NCBI GenBank assembly: GCA_963677935.2
Contig: CAXXEH010000003.1
Coordinates: forward strand, 5,456,001-5,520,000
Origin: JAAFHB01 sp963677935
Lineage (GTDB): Bacteria; Bacteroidota; Bacteroidia; Bacteroidales; Prolixibacteraceae
DNA length: 64,000 bases
Direction of reading: 5' to 3'
The notes under the pieces were generated by a model. That model had not been told where the DNA came from. It saw only the letters and a list, made by a program, of their open reading frames with translations, and did not search any database. This document shows positions 9,146 through 18,334 of this stretch, piece after piece. Both the position numbers and the translations under genes were made by a program. Position 1 is the first letter of the stretch, and each line of letters opens with the position of its first letter.

Positions 9146-10450
9146 ATGAAAGCAATTCTCCTTGATGGTTCACAGGCTGACGATAATTTTGGGGAGCGAG
9201 TGAGCGCAACTTTGACTACTCAATTCCAGCTTTTAGGTTGGGATATTGAACACATTGTACTCAGGGATACAAAGATTGGCAATTGTTCCGGTGATTTCTT
9301 TTGCTGGATACGATCGCCCGGCATGTGCCATCTCAACGACGATAATCGTAAACTCGCAGCAGCAATCCTTTCGAGCGACCTGTTGGTCTATCTCACACCT
9401 GTTACCTTTGGCGGATACTCTTCGCACCTTAAAAAGATGGTTGACCATCAGATTCAGAATATATCGCCGTTTTTTGTTCAGGTAAATGGTGAGACACATC
9501 ATGAGAAACGCTATGAGAAATACCCCGATTTTCTGGCTGTGGGATGGATGGAGAAATCAGATCAGGAGGCTGAGGAGGTGTTCCGGCATCTTGTTCATCG
9601 AAATGCGATTAATTTTTATGCTAAAACATTTGTCAGTGATGTCATCCTTACCAGTCAATCTGACGGGCAACTGATTGAGTCTGCTCAGAGATGGGTGAGG
9701 TCACTCCTGAGTAGTCAATCATCCCGTTCAATAGGATTACCTTTGGAAAATGTAACTTGCGTCGGAGATGTTGTAATCCAACGTGCTTTAATGTTAATCG
9801 GAAGTCCAAGAAGCCACAAAAGCAACTCGAATTCGCTTGGTGGATATCTGGTTGAGCAGTTGAGAACTCTGGAAATCGAAACAGAAACTGTTTATCTGTA
9901 CACTCTCCTTCGTTCGGCAGAAAGGATGCAGGCTTTATTCGATTCTATTGACGCGGCAGATCTGATTGTTTTGGTTTTTCCGCTATATGTGGATTCACTC
10001 CCTGCACCGGTGATCGAAGTTTTGGAACAGATCGCTTTAAACCGGTACGGTAGGGAAAACCGCCAACAGTTGTTTGCTTCGGTCGCCAACTGCGGTTTCC
10101 CGGAGGCTCACCACAATGCAACCGCACTTAGGATCTGTGAGACATTTGCACAGCAGGCAGGATTTGAGTGGGCTGGCTCATTGGCTTTGGGTGGAGGGGA
10201 AGTTATTGCCGGAATCCCACTTGTTCAGGGTGGGGGACGGACCATTCGTATCCGCAAATCTTTAGACCTGGCCGCCGCTTCACTTGGGAAAGGTGAGGCG
10301 ATCCCGAAAGCAGCTCAGGAGTTAATGGAAAAACCTTCCATCCCAAATTGGGTGTACCGTATGATGGGTGGATTAGGGTGGAAAAAACAGGCTAAACGAT
10401 ATGGAGTGCATGAATCACTCAACAATCAACCTTATTCATTGAAGCAATAG
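9146..10450 (+). CDS. Tandem flavodoxin-like NAD(P)H-dependent FMN reductase fusion
   Basis: 434 residues, cytosolic, carrying two flavodoxin-fold modules. Module 1 (about 1-195) begins MKAILLDGSQADDNFGERV, carries the Cys pair of iron-sulfur-flavoprotein-like reductases (NCSGDFFCWIRSPGMC) and an FMN-site PVTFGGYSSHLKKMVD. Module 2 (about 208-390) begins MLIGSPRSHKSNSNSLGG, a second FMN phosphate-binding loop, followed by LIVLVFPLYVDSLPAPV. NADPH-dependent FMN reductases normally have one such module in ~180-200 residues, so this is a fusion or internal duplication. The physiological substrate cannot be deduced. It is divergent from the 529-residue secreted-protein gene. Confidence 0.82.
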   Translation: MKAILLDGSQADDNFGERVSATLTTQFQLLGWDIEHIVLRDTKIGNCSGDFFCWIRSPGMCHLNDDNRKLAAAILSSDLLVYLTPVTFGGYSSHLKKMVDHQIQNISPFFVQVNGETHHEKRYEKYPDFLAVGWMEKSDQEAEEVFRHLVHRNAINFYAKTFVSDVILTSQSDGQLIESAQRWVRSLLSSQSSRSIGLPLENVTCVGDVVIQRALMLIGSPRSHKSNSNSLGGYLVEQLRTLEIETETVYLYTLLRSAERMQALFDSIDAADLIVLVFPLYVDSLPAPVIEVLEQIALNRYGRENRQQLFASVANCGFPEAHHNATALRICETFAQQAGFEWAGSLALGGGEVIAGIPLVQGGGRTIRIRKSLDLAAASLGKGEAIPKAAQELMEKPSIPNWVYRMMGGLGWKKQAKRYGVHESLNNQPYSLKQ

Positions 10451-10489
10451 AAATTTTCAAAATCATAGCTATGGTTAGTCATGTGTAAT

Positions 10490-11800
10490 TTAAAATCTGA
10501 ATTGCATCCTGAAAGTCATCACATCATCCTCCACATCACCAGTGTATCCCGTTAATTGAGTATGCTCGTTCCAGATCCTGGCATAATAGATAACAAGTTT
10601 TATATTCTCAGTCAGATAATTAACATAACCCACTCCAAGGGTAGCGTATTTAATGTTGGCAACAGACAAATTTGATCCTGCAGCGCCAAGCTCCAACCCT
10701 TTAACCCTGGTGTTCGGATCGTACCAGTCGTACTTTACAACCAACTGATGTTTGGTCGAAAACAAACTCTGGACATAATAAAAATAGCCTCCATTAAAAT
10801 CCCTAACATGAAAACCCTCTTTCCCAGATAATAATGCCAGCGGAGTTTCACTGCTGGAATTGGTCGCCGATTGCTGACCATTCACCAGTTCTGCTCTGAA
10901 TTCCGAAAATCCAACTCTGTTTTTAATTTTCAACTGAGCATCGGCGCCATAATATTTCCGGGGGGCAGTATGCAATAAATTTGTGGCGCTTGAATCAACC
11001 AGACTGGTTTTAATTCCGTTTATCTGGCCTGTAAAGTATTTGTATTTTGTGTTTTGCATTAAGCCTCCCTGAAGCGTGGAGGCGCCAAAAGATAGTGTTA
11101 CATCTTTGGAAAGATGAACAGGTTTTATAGATACCCGTGATATCAGATCCTTGATATTATCAAAATCACCTGAGGTAGTAATCCCCTGGCCATTAAACAA
11201 ACCAACATCTATTTTTAGGTTGTTAAGAATCCCTATATTCCTTCGCGGATCAAAACTAATCATAGCGCCTAAATCGCGTTCACCCTTCATCAATATTTGC
11301 GACATTCTCCCTCTTTCAGGAGATTCCCTGTCACTACTGCTATAGTTTATCTCAAATCCAAAAGGACGGGCAAACATACCGGTGGTGAAGGAGAACAATC
11401 TGAACCTGTTTTCAAAGATACGACCCCAGACATCTCTCACTGAAAATCCTCTTTCGTTTGCATCAAATTGAAAAACAATCTGAATACCCGGCCCCATTTT
11501 TTCGCCAAAATTAACATAGTCAATCTTTATCCTGCTTCTTCTTAGCATAACCCGATTACTCACCTGTGTTCCAAAATCCCCCCCTTCGTAACTTTTAATC
11601 CCTTTATCTGTAGCGATCTGAAACTGTGGCTGAATATATCCTCCGATTTTGATATGGTCAAATTTTTTATAGACTCCCAGAATGCCTTTCCCTTCATTTT
11701 TTGTAGTATCAACCATATCCATTAAAAACTGAGCATACAGGTTACGGGATGTAAACGATATAACAATTGTCAGGATTAAAATCAGTCTGAGCTTGTTCAT
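10490..11800 (-). CDS. Outer-membrane porin, phosphate-selective porin OprO/OprP-like
   Basis: About 436 residues of amphipathic beta-strand sequence ending in the outer-membrane terminal signature MTFRMQFRF (aromatic last residue). The reading frame is open to 11848, but the ATG at 11800 starts a proper signal peptide (MNKLRLILILTIVISFTSRNLYAQ), so I place the start there. Internal features of the OprO/P family are visible: KIGGYIQPQFQ near the N-terminus, RRSRIKIDYVNFG, and FARPFGFEINYSSSDRESPERG. The solute is not known; family members take up phosphate or polyphosphate, but many Bacteroidota copies are uncharacterised. It lies 70 bases downstream of the sialidase-like gene on the same strand. 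Confidence 0.85.
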   Translation of the reverse strand: MNKLRLILILTIVISFTSRNLYAQFLMDMVDTTKNEGKGILGVYKKFDHIKIGGYIQPQFQIATDKGIKSYEGGDFGTQVSNRVMLRRSRIKIDYVNFGEKMGPGIQIVFQFDANERGFSVRDVWGRIFENRFRLFSFTTGMFARPFGFEINYSSSDRESPERGRMSQILMKGERDLGAMISFDPRRNIGILNNLKIDVGLFNGQGITTSGDFDNIKDLISRVSIKPVHLSKDVTLSFGASTLQGGLMQNTKYKYFTGQINGIKTSLVDSSATNLLHTAPRKYYGADAQLKIKNRVGFSEFRAELVNGQQSATNSSSETPLALLSGKEGFHVRDFNGGYFYYVQSLFSTKHQLVVKYDWYDPNTRVKGLELGAAGSNLSVANIKYATLGVGYVNYLTENIKLVIYYARIWNEHTQLTGYTGDVEDDVMTFRMQFRF

Positions 11801-11870
11801 GGTTGAATTATTATTCTGCAAAGAAAACAAGTTTTTCGGCTGGTCCAAATTGAAATGTCGACTTTGACTA

Positions 11871-13028
11871 TCATCTGTATAGCCAGGTTTTGCTGATAAG
11901 GGTAATCTCAGTTAGCGATAAACCTGTCCCTTTGGATCTGCTTCCTGCACAATAACTCAGCAAAATATTTTTCTGGTCGGTAAAATGAATGGCTATATAA
12001 CAATACCACCCATCGGGGTCCTCATGGATGTTCTTGATATGTTTCCATGTTTTTCCCTGGTCTTTGGAAATCGCAACAGTTATTGGGGTCCTTCTATCTT
12101 TTATTTCACGATTTGAGCCATCATTATTATTCCACACCATCAGCCAGTCGGCCGTTCCCGGAATTTTTTCGATCGTAGCCGGAGAGAGGGGTGAAGGAAT
12201 CTTACTGGATTCGATATGACTCCATGTGACTCCCCTGTCTGAGGAATACGATAATTGCTGAAATCCCCCGTTAGCACGGATATACATCATGATCCGGCCA
12301 TCCTTCATCTCAATAACTCCAGGTTCCTGTGTAATGATATCAGTGGTATTGGGAACTTTAGATCCCGATTTCCAGGTTTTTCCGTTATCGTCCGAAAAAT
12401 AGCTGAACAAGTCTGCCTGATTCTTCCAGTTGCCACCCGGGGATTTATGCAAAGCAACAGCCATAAGGAGTCTACCGTCTTTGAGTTGGATCACCCTGTG
12501 GTTATTAAGAACAAAGTATCCCCTTTTATCGATAATAATCGGTTGGGCATCACTCCATGTTTTTGCTTCATCCACCGAGATACGCATCATTGGAATACAA
12601 TCTTCTGTTGAATTTTTTCTGATGTAGAACAAGGCAATGTTATTATTCTGCAAACGCAGAAGTGATACCGACATGACATTCATACCCCCTTCGTTTGGAA
12701 CAATAATTTCATCTTTTGTTGTCCAGTTTTTCCCGCCATCTTCCGAATATCGACCCGCCAGAAAAGCAGGAGCGTGGTCACTGGATGAGCCACCGGTGTA
12801 GTGGCTATAGATAAAAAGCAGGCGTCCTCCGTGAAGAGTTATAAAATCACCTTCACTGTTACGGGGGTTATTTTCTGACGGTGGAAGTATCAGGACCGTT
12901 TTTGGTCCTGATATTTTTGTTTTTCCCTGAACATTATTTGTGTTTAATATGATTGATATGCAGATAATTATAATAAATAATTCTAAAAAATTCTTTTGGT
13001 AAAATCTAATGAAATCTCCTTTTCCCAT
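11871..13028 (-). CDS. Secreted sialidase-like six-bladed beta-propeller protein (BNR repeats)
   Basis: 385 residues with an N-terminal hydrophobic signal segment (about residues 14-32). At least five Asp-box (S-x-D-x-G-x-x-W-like) turns are visible: YSEDGGKNW, SVDEAKTW, FSDDNGKTW, SSDRGVTW and ISKDQGKTW. This is the hallmark of the BNR/neuraminidase propeller. Related Bacteroidota proteins are annotated as exo-alpha-sialidases, but the propeller occurs in other glycan-binding and hydrolase proteins, and I have not confirmed the catalytic Arg triad. It is followed by a porin gene 70 bases downstream, which may form a small scavenging operon. Confidence 0.82.
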   Translation of the reverse strand: MGKGDFIRFYQKNFLELFIIIICISIILNTNNVQGKTKISGPKTVLILPPSENNPRNSEGDFITLHGGRLLFIYSHYTGGSSSDHAPAFLAGRYSEDGGKNWTTKDEIIVPNEGGMNVMSVSLLRLQNNNIALFYIRKNSTEDCIPMMRISVDEAKTWSDAQPIIIDKRGYFVLNNHRVIQLKDGRLLMAVALHKSPGGNWKNQADLFSYFSDDNGKTWKSGSKVPNTTDIITQEPGVIEMKDGRIMMYIRANGGFQQLSYSSDRGVTWSHIESSKIPSPLSPATIEKIPGTADWLMVWNNNDGSNREIKDRRTPITVAISKDQGKTWKHIKNIHEDPDGWYCYIAIHFTDQKNILLSYCAGSRSKGTGLSLTEITLISKTWLYR

Positions 13029-13133
13029 TTTTAAAAGTGTTATGTTGAACGGATAATCTACAGAAAAATCAGATGATCAGGATGATCATTTTATCTACGA
13101 CGAAGATATCAAATTGGCCGGCAATATGGTGGT

Positions 13134-15146
13134 TTATTTAGGTTTTCGTGTATTATAAGGAGTTAGTCCGATCTTATCGATAATTGAGAGAAAGCGGGAA
13201 TCGTTTCGCAGAATGTCAAAATCGGGGTTGAGGGCAATCAGATTAAAATAGGTATAAAGTCTCCCCGGAGTCTCCATATTCTTTTGGAGCCAGTAGATCG
13301 ATTTTTCCTTCTCTCCAATGATCGCACACCACCAGGCAATATAAAACGGATGTCCGTTCATTCCTGAAGCTGGAATCGGTTTATTTATATTTATATCAAT
13401 CAGCCATCTGAAGAGTCCATTAATTCCATTGGATTCATAAGCACGGATGATTTCATCAGGAAATTGGCTTGCCTCAGTATATCTATGCGCAATGATTTGG
13501 AGTTCGGTTACGGCATTCTCCCCTTCACCAAGCTTGGCATAGTTTAGGAAGGATAACCAGTTATTGAAAATGTAATCAGGCTTCAGATCCCTGGCAATCC
13601 GACAAGCCTCCAGCGCCTCTTTATGCTTCCCTTCGAAGTAAAATATCCATGCATTTAAATTCTGGACGACCCAAAAATAGGGTTCCAACTCAGCAACCCG
13701 ATCCATTTGAACACGTGCTTCTTCAATTGGTCCTGTTATCATAAGCAGTTGTGCATAAGCTTGGTGTGCAAATGAATAGTTTGGATTCAACCGCAGCGAA
13801 AGTTGTAATTCCTTTTTGCCTTCCTCAAATTTACGCTCAGGCCAAATCAGGTAGGCCCCTTTTACGGCATGTGCCTCCGCACACTTCGGGTCAATCTTCA
13901 GCGCCTTTTCACTTAGTTCTTTGGCTTTCTCAATTCCGGTATTATATGGTTTCATCCAGCCCCAGGCTGAAAGATTAAACCATGCGTTTGCCAAAGCGGC
14001 ATATGCCAGAGCAAAATCAGGATCTCCCTGAATGGCTTTTTCAAAATACTTCAGACTGGCCATAAGTCCTTCTTTATTAATATCAACCCGTTGCTCACTA
14101 TTGGCTTTGTTTAACAGGAACCGCCCCCTTAAAAAATTGTCATATGCCTGAGGATTATTTGTTGGAATTATTCCTATCTGCTCAAATTCCAACTTTGAAA
14201 TGGCGGCGTGGAGCTCGGTGGCTACACGGATGGCAATTTCATTTTGCACTTCAACAATATTCGTTAATTCACGGTCAAAATTTGCCGACCAGATGTGCTT
14301 ATCGAGACGAGCATCGATCAATTGCACACTAATCCTGACTTTGGTTTCCTGTCGCCTGACACTACCTTCGAGCAGGTAATTCGTACGCAGTTTCCTTGCA
14401 ATTTCCCTGGTCGAAAAGCCTCCGTCCCTGAATTGTTCCGACGAGGTGCGTGATATAACCCTAAGATTTTTTATCCGGAAGAGCTGGTTGAGAATGTCTT
14501 CCATTATTCCATCTGCAAAATATTGATTATCACTATTTTTGGTTAAGTTTTTGAACGGAAGGACAGCAATGGATTTGTGGTATTTCTTTATTCCAGGAAC
14601 CTCAATGATGTGAGATTCTTTCAGGTTAAACAGATTCAAAAAGTAGATAAGGGAGAATAATGTAAGTAGCGCCAGAAATATCATCACCATTGTTTTAGTT
14701 TTGCCACTTACAGGGATAACATGGATTAATCTGGAAGATAAGGGTTTCTCTGCTTTAATATAATCATCAATAATATCAATATCATTATCCTGATCTGTTT
14801 CAGTTAACCCTTTTTTCTTAATTTCTCCTGGTGGATATCCAAAATATTCGTGAAAGCAGGTGTTAAAATATGCCGGACTGCCAAATCCAACTCTGTAAGC
14901 AACTTCGGAAGCCGTTAGTAGTTCATGTTTAAGGATTTCCATGGCCTTTAGTAACCGTACTTCGCGAATAAACTGAGTGGTTGATTTTCCTTTTATTGAT
15001 TGTAACCTTTGGAAGATGGTTGAACGGTTCATCCTGGATGCCTGGGCTAATTCATCGACGCCAAAATTCTCATTCTCCAGATTTGTATAAATGATTTCGG
15101 TGAGTTTGCGAATAAAAGCCTGGTCTATTGAATTCCTCTCATTCAT
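13134..15146 (-). CDS. Membrane-anchored AraC-type regulator with TolB-like and TPR domains (paralog 1)
   Basis: 670 residues in three parts. An N-terminal AraC-family helix-turn-helix (about 8-108) has the FNTCFHEYFGYPPGE recognition-helix region. A charged linker leads to a single membrane helix (about 152-171). The C-terminal half has a TolB/FlgO-like domain of the type found with class III adenylate cyclases (SIAVLPFKNLTKNSDNQYF) followed by TPR-like helical repeats (about 330-640). This implies cytosolic DNA binding linked through the membrane to a periplasmic sensor or protein-interaction region. It closely resembles the 16254-18218 gene; the two flank a TonB_C-domain gene. The ligand is unknown. 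Confidence 0.85.
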   Translation of the reverse strand: MNERNSIDQAFIRKLTEIIYTNLENENFGVDELAQASRMNRSTIFQRLQSIKGKSTTQFIREVRLLKAMEILKHELLTASEVAYRVGFGSPAYFNTCFHEYFGYPPGEIKKKGLTETDQDNDIDIIDDYIKAEKPLSSRLIHVIPVSGKTKTMVMIFLALLTLFSLIYFLNLFNLKESHIIEVPGIKKYHKSIAVLPFKNLTKNSDNQYFADGIMEDILNQLFRIKNLRVISRTSSEQFRDGGFSTREIARKLRTNYLLEGSVRRQETKVRISVQLIDARLDKHIWSANFDRELTNIVEVQNEIAIRVATELHAAISKLEFEQIGIIPTNNPQAYDNFLRGRFLLNKANSEQRVDINKEGLMASLKYFEKAIQGDPDFALAYAALANAWFNLSAWGWMKPYNTGIEKAKELSEKALKIDPKCAEAHAVKGAYLIWPERKFEEGKKELQLSLRLNPNYSFAHQAYAQLLMITGPIEEARVQMDRVAELEPYFWVVQNLNAWIFYFEGKHKEALEACRIARDLKPDYIFNNWLSFLNYAKLGEGENAVTELQIIAHRYTEASQFPDEIIRAYESNGINGLFRWLIDININKPIPASGMNGHPFYIAWWCAIIGEKEKSIYWLQKNMETPGRLYTYFNLIALNPDFDILRNDSRFLSIIDKIGLTPYNTRKPK

Positions 15147-15166
15147 ATTGTCGGAATTTAACAGAC

Positions 15167-15174
15167 TAAAGATA
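15167..15174 (-). promoter_or_regulatory. Candidate -7 promoter element of the paralog-1 regulator
   Basis: On the minus strand the sequence TATCTTTA (7 of 8 matches to the Bacteroidota -7 consensus TAnnTTTG) is preceded by a T-run and TTG and ends 20 bases before the ATG at 15146. The same string sits at the same distance in front of the paralog at 18218. No clear -33 element was seen, so this rests on conservation between the paralogs. Confidence 0.35.
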
Positions 15175-15175
15175 C

Positions 15176-15214
15176 AAAAAAAAGCTGAAACCCAATGGTT
15201 CCAGCTTTTTTTTT
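15176..15214 (-). terminator. Rho-independent terminator downstream of the TonB_C-domain gene
   Basis: On the minus strand, AAAAGCTGGAACC...GGTTTCAGCTTTT forms a hairpin followed by a run of eight T. It lies about 50 bases after the stop of the 15265-15993 gene and directly abuts the candidate promoter of the next gene, separating the two transcription units. Confidence 0.75.
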
Positions 15215-15264
15215 TTCTTTTTGCAATTGAGCATTTCAGCGAGATCTTATCAAGGATGATGTTT

Positions 15265-15993
15265 TTATTGATCCTGTATTGTGGTTATCATTTCGGCATA
15301 TCCTTTGAAATCGCCAAATTTTTCAAGATAAACATTGCCTTCAAAACCACCAAGGGACTTGATCCGCTGCCAGTCCCTGAGTGCTCCATCCCTGTCTCCA
15401 AGTTCGAAGCGGGTCAACCCCCTTAAGGCTAATAACCCTTTTTCATTTGGTAAAAGGACGATTCCTTTGTTGAAAAATCTTAATGCCTTTTTGGGACTCT
15501 CTTTGTTAAACAGGGTTATTGCTCCCTGTGAAAAGTACTTCCTTCCCATTTGGTAAAAATCATTATGAGGTATTCCCTCAAGTCTGAAAGCAATCGAAAC
15601 CTCTGTTTCCATTGCAACAGGTTTTTCGTTGTTAAAACCGGGTTTCCACATCCCATTGGTTGTAGCCAGTACATCGATTACTTCTTCGTCAATTTCATTT
15701 GAAACGCTGTTGATAATTTTAGTATCTGCGATTTTCCCCTCAGGCGTAACTAAAAATCGTACCACCACAGTACCTTGCTGCATAAGTCGTTTTGCTTCTT
15801 CAGGGTAGGTCATCTTACCTGCAAGATAGTTTTCTATAGTGGGATATTTCTGTTCAAGTAGGATAGGGACAGTCCCATTGATTCCGGTGAATTTCGGCGG
15901 AGTACAGGTAATCTCCTCTAAACTTCTTTGATTTTGTCCCAATGTGATGATTGAACAGATCATGCACAATAAAAAAGTGATTTTTCTTTTCAT
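15265..15993 (-). CDS. Secreted TonB C-terminal-domain protein with TPR-like tail
   Basis: About 242 residues. The frame is open further upstream to 16125, but the ATG at 15993 gives a signal peptide (MKRKITFLLCMICSIITLGQ), so I take that start. Residues ~45-130 match the TonB_C fold: YLAGKMTYPEEAKRLMQQG followed by VVRFLVTPEGKIADTKI. Residues ~145-225 contain a TPR-like pair (YFSQGAITLFNKESPKKALR, GLLALRGLTRFELGDRDGAL). It has no N-terminal TonB membrane anchor or proline-rich spacer, so it is not an energy-transducing TonB. Bacteroidota use such free TonB_C domains in periplasmic proteins of unknown role. It sits between two paralogous AraC-TolB-TPR regulators and may be controlled by or signal to them (inference). 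Confidence 0.8.
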   Translation of the reverse strand: MKRKITFLLCMICSIITLGQNQRSLEEITCTPPKFTGINGTVPILLEQKYPTIENYLAGKMTYPEEAKRLMQQGTVVVRFLVTPEGKIADTKIINSVSNEIDEEVIDVLATTNGMWKPGFNNEKPVAMETEVSIAFRLEGIPHNDFYQMGRKYFSQGAITLFNKESPKKALRFFNKGIVLLPNEKGLLALRGLTRFELGDRDGALRDWQRIKSLGGFEGNVYLEKFGDFKGYAEMITTIQDQ

Positions 15994-16253
15994 GGCTTTA
16001 ATTTTTAAAGTTTGAAACTCAAATTCCTCAACTCTTAAGGCAGGGAAAGTATTCCCTGTACTTAATGTAAATTTCAAATAAAAATCAGGGCATGTCATAG
16101 TAATTCCGGATTCAAAAAATTTCAATTTCTTTGAATTTTTTTCGATTTCGGGGCTAACGCTTTCAATTTCGAAATATGACTTTCAAAAACATGAAAAGGG
16201 TTTTCAAAAATGTGGATTCATCAACTCCAAAAATTGTTTTCTGAGTTAATTGG

Positions 16254-18218
16254 TTAGTCATTTTTGATGTATCCGGGTTGTTTTGTTCTCTTGACATAGT
16301 ATTCGGTTAGGCCCAGTTTGTCAATTACCGCTTTAAACCTGGGTTCGGCGCGTAGCGTTTCGTAATTACGATTATTAATTATCCTCACGATTTCATCACC
16401 TACCGCATTTAACAGATATTTTTCAAGGCAAGTCAGTGCCTGTTCTTTTTTTCCGGCAATTGCAAATAAACCTGCATCCTTCGGGAAAATTTCGTTCATC
16501 CAGTTAAGTAGTCCTTTCAGGCCCGATTTGATATAAATGCGCTCTGCCGTTTCCACATATTTTGAAGTTGTGGTATCGAGTAGAAATATCTTCTGCAATT
16601 GGTTCAGCGCTTTTGCACCTTCTCCAAGCCTGGTATAGGTATAGAAACATCCCCAATGACCATTCCTGTAATTTTTATCAAGGGATAGTACTTCCATGTT
16701 TTCTTGTAATGCGGCATTAAAATTTCCTTCATTGTAGTAATAGGTTGCACTCATACGGTGCATTATTATGGAGATAGGATCAAGTTCCAGTGCAAGGTTA
16801 ATCTGTTCACGCGCTTTTTCAGAGTCACCAAATATATCGAGCAATTGAGAATAGTATTGGTGTGCAGGTGCATGGTTGGGATTTAAACTGATGGCAAGGA
16901 TTAATTCCTTTTCGGCTTCCTTCCAATTGCGATCGTAATAGATCAGCATACGCCCAAGAGCTGCATGTGCCTCGGCCAGATTTTGGTCTAATTGAAGTGC
17001 TTTTTGGATATAGCTTTTCGCTAATGTATGCCACTCCTTTCCGGAAGTGGACCACTCAAGACCTGCAAGGATACTATATCCATCAGCAAGTCCGGCCCAG
17101 GCTAATGCATATTCAGGGTCTACTTCAACCGCTTTTCTGAAATATTCAATGCTTTTTTTAACACCATCCCGTGTCCTCCTGTTCCAGAAAAAACGTCCCT
17201 TTAAATACAAATTATATGCTTCGGTATTTTTTGTTGTTACTTTTTCAATTGCCTCCTTCTCACGCGTAGTTAGTATTGCCTGTAGTTTTTCTGCAATCAG
17301 TTTGGCAATGGTGCTTTGGATGATAAAAATATCTTCAAAATTCCGGTCATACTGTTCTGTAAGGATATACCGATCGTCCCTTGCGTCGATGAGCTTAACC
17401 ATTACTCTGACCTTCCCTTCGTATTGAAGCACACTCCCTTCAAGAATGAAGTTAATGTTTAATGTTTTTGCTATTTCAGAGACTGATTCTTTACTTCCCC
17501 GGAATTGCTCAACCGATGTCCGTGGAATTACACTGAGTTCCCTGACCCTATAAAGATGATTCAGGATATCTTCCATAATTCCATCTGCAAAATACTGGTT
17601 ATTTGGATCAATGCTAAGGTTCTTGAAAGGGAGTACGGCAATTGATTTATCTGATCTCCTTAGCTCTGAGAATAATCCGGAATTTGAATTATTTTTAACA
17701 GTGCTAATGAAAAGAAAAGTAACTCCCAAAACAATCAGAATAACAATCAATCCAAAAATGGCCACCTGATTGATTGGAATAACCCGGCGACTCATTTTCG
17801 TTATTTCCGGAGATGAATTTTGATCTTTTAAAGCAGTTTCAGGAGAAGGTAAAATATCCTTTTCTGCTTGTTCTTTTCTACTGTTTTTTAAAACTTCACC
17901 AGGTGGGTAGCCAAAATATTCATGGAAACAGGTATTAAAATATGCCGGGCTGCCAAATCCAACTTTGTAAGCAACTTCCGAGGCGGTTATCGATTCCTGC
18001 CTTAGCATTTCCATCCCCTTTTGCAAGCGTACCTCCCGAATAAACTGGGTGGTTGATTTTCCTGTAATTGATATTAATCTTTGGTATATCGCTGAACGGG
18101 TCCACCCCGATGCGCGGGCTAATTCATCAACTCCGAATTTCTCATTCTCAAGATTTGCATGAATGATATCAGTGAGTTTTCGTATAAAGGCCTGATCTAT
18201 GTAACTTCCGCTATTCAT
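16254..18218 (-). CDS. Membrane-anchored AraC-type regulator with TolB-like and TPR domains (paralog 2)
   Basis: 654 residues, same architecture as the 13134-15146 protein. AraC helix-turn-helix at about 8-108 (SPAYFNTCFHEYFGYPPGE identical in that stretch), one membrane helix at about 152-171, TolB/FlgO-like domain (SIAVLPFKNLSIDPNNQYF) at about 192-320, and TPR repeats (about 330-560: LAEAHAALGRMLIYYDRNW, NHAPAHQYYSQLLDIFGDSE). High similarity of the HTH domains suggests that both recognise related DNA sites, while the TPR halves have diverged. It precedes the TonB_C gene on the same strand with about 260 bases between. Confidence 0.85.
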   Translation of the reverse strand: MNSGSYIDQAFIRKLTDIIHANLENEKFGVDELARASGWTRSAIYQRLISITGKSTTQFIREVRLQKGMEMLRQESITASEVAYKVGFGSPAYFNTCFHEYFGYPPGEVLKNSRKEQAEKDILPSPETALKDQNSSPEITKMSRRVIPINQVAIFGLIVILIVLGVTFLFISTVKNNSNSGLFSELRRSDKSIAVLPFKNLSIDPNNQYFADGIMEDILNHLYRVRELSVIPRTSVEQFRGSKESVSEIAKTLNINFILEGSVLQYEGKVRVMVKLIDARDDRYILTEQYDRNFEDIFIIQSTIAKLIAEKLQAILTTREKEAIEKVTTKNTEAYNLYLKGRFFWNRRTRDGVKKSIEYFRKAVEVDPEYALAWAGLADGYSILAGLEWSTSGKEWHTLAKSYIQKALQLDQNLAEAHAALGRMLIYYDRNWKEAEKELILAISLNPNHAPAHQYYSQLLDIFGDSEKAREQINLALELDPISIIMHRMSATYYYNEGNFNAALQENMEVLSLDKNYRNGHWGCFYTYTRLGEGAKALNQLQKIFLLDTTTSKYVETAERIYIKSGLKGLLNWMNEIFPKDAGLFAIAGKKEQALTCLEKYLLNAVGDEIVRIINNRNYETLRAEPRFKAVIDKLGLTEYYVKRTKQPGYIKND

Positions 18219-18237
18219 ATTGGTGAAAAGGATCGAT

Positions 18238-18245
18238 TAAAGATA
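18238..18245 (-). promoter_or_regulatory. Candidate -7 promoter element of the paralog-2 regulator
   Basis: Minus-strand TATCTTTA preceded by a T-run and TTG, 19 bases before the ATG at 18218. It is identical in sequence and almost in position to the element before the paralog at 15146, which suggests a shared, possibly jointly controlled promoter. Confidence 0.35.
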
Positions 18246-18334
18246 CAAAAAAAATCGCACTTTTAAAGTATTTCCTTCACTTATTCGTCTACCTGAATAT
18301 ATCGGCGTATTAACAATTTAAAACAGTAGAAATC

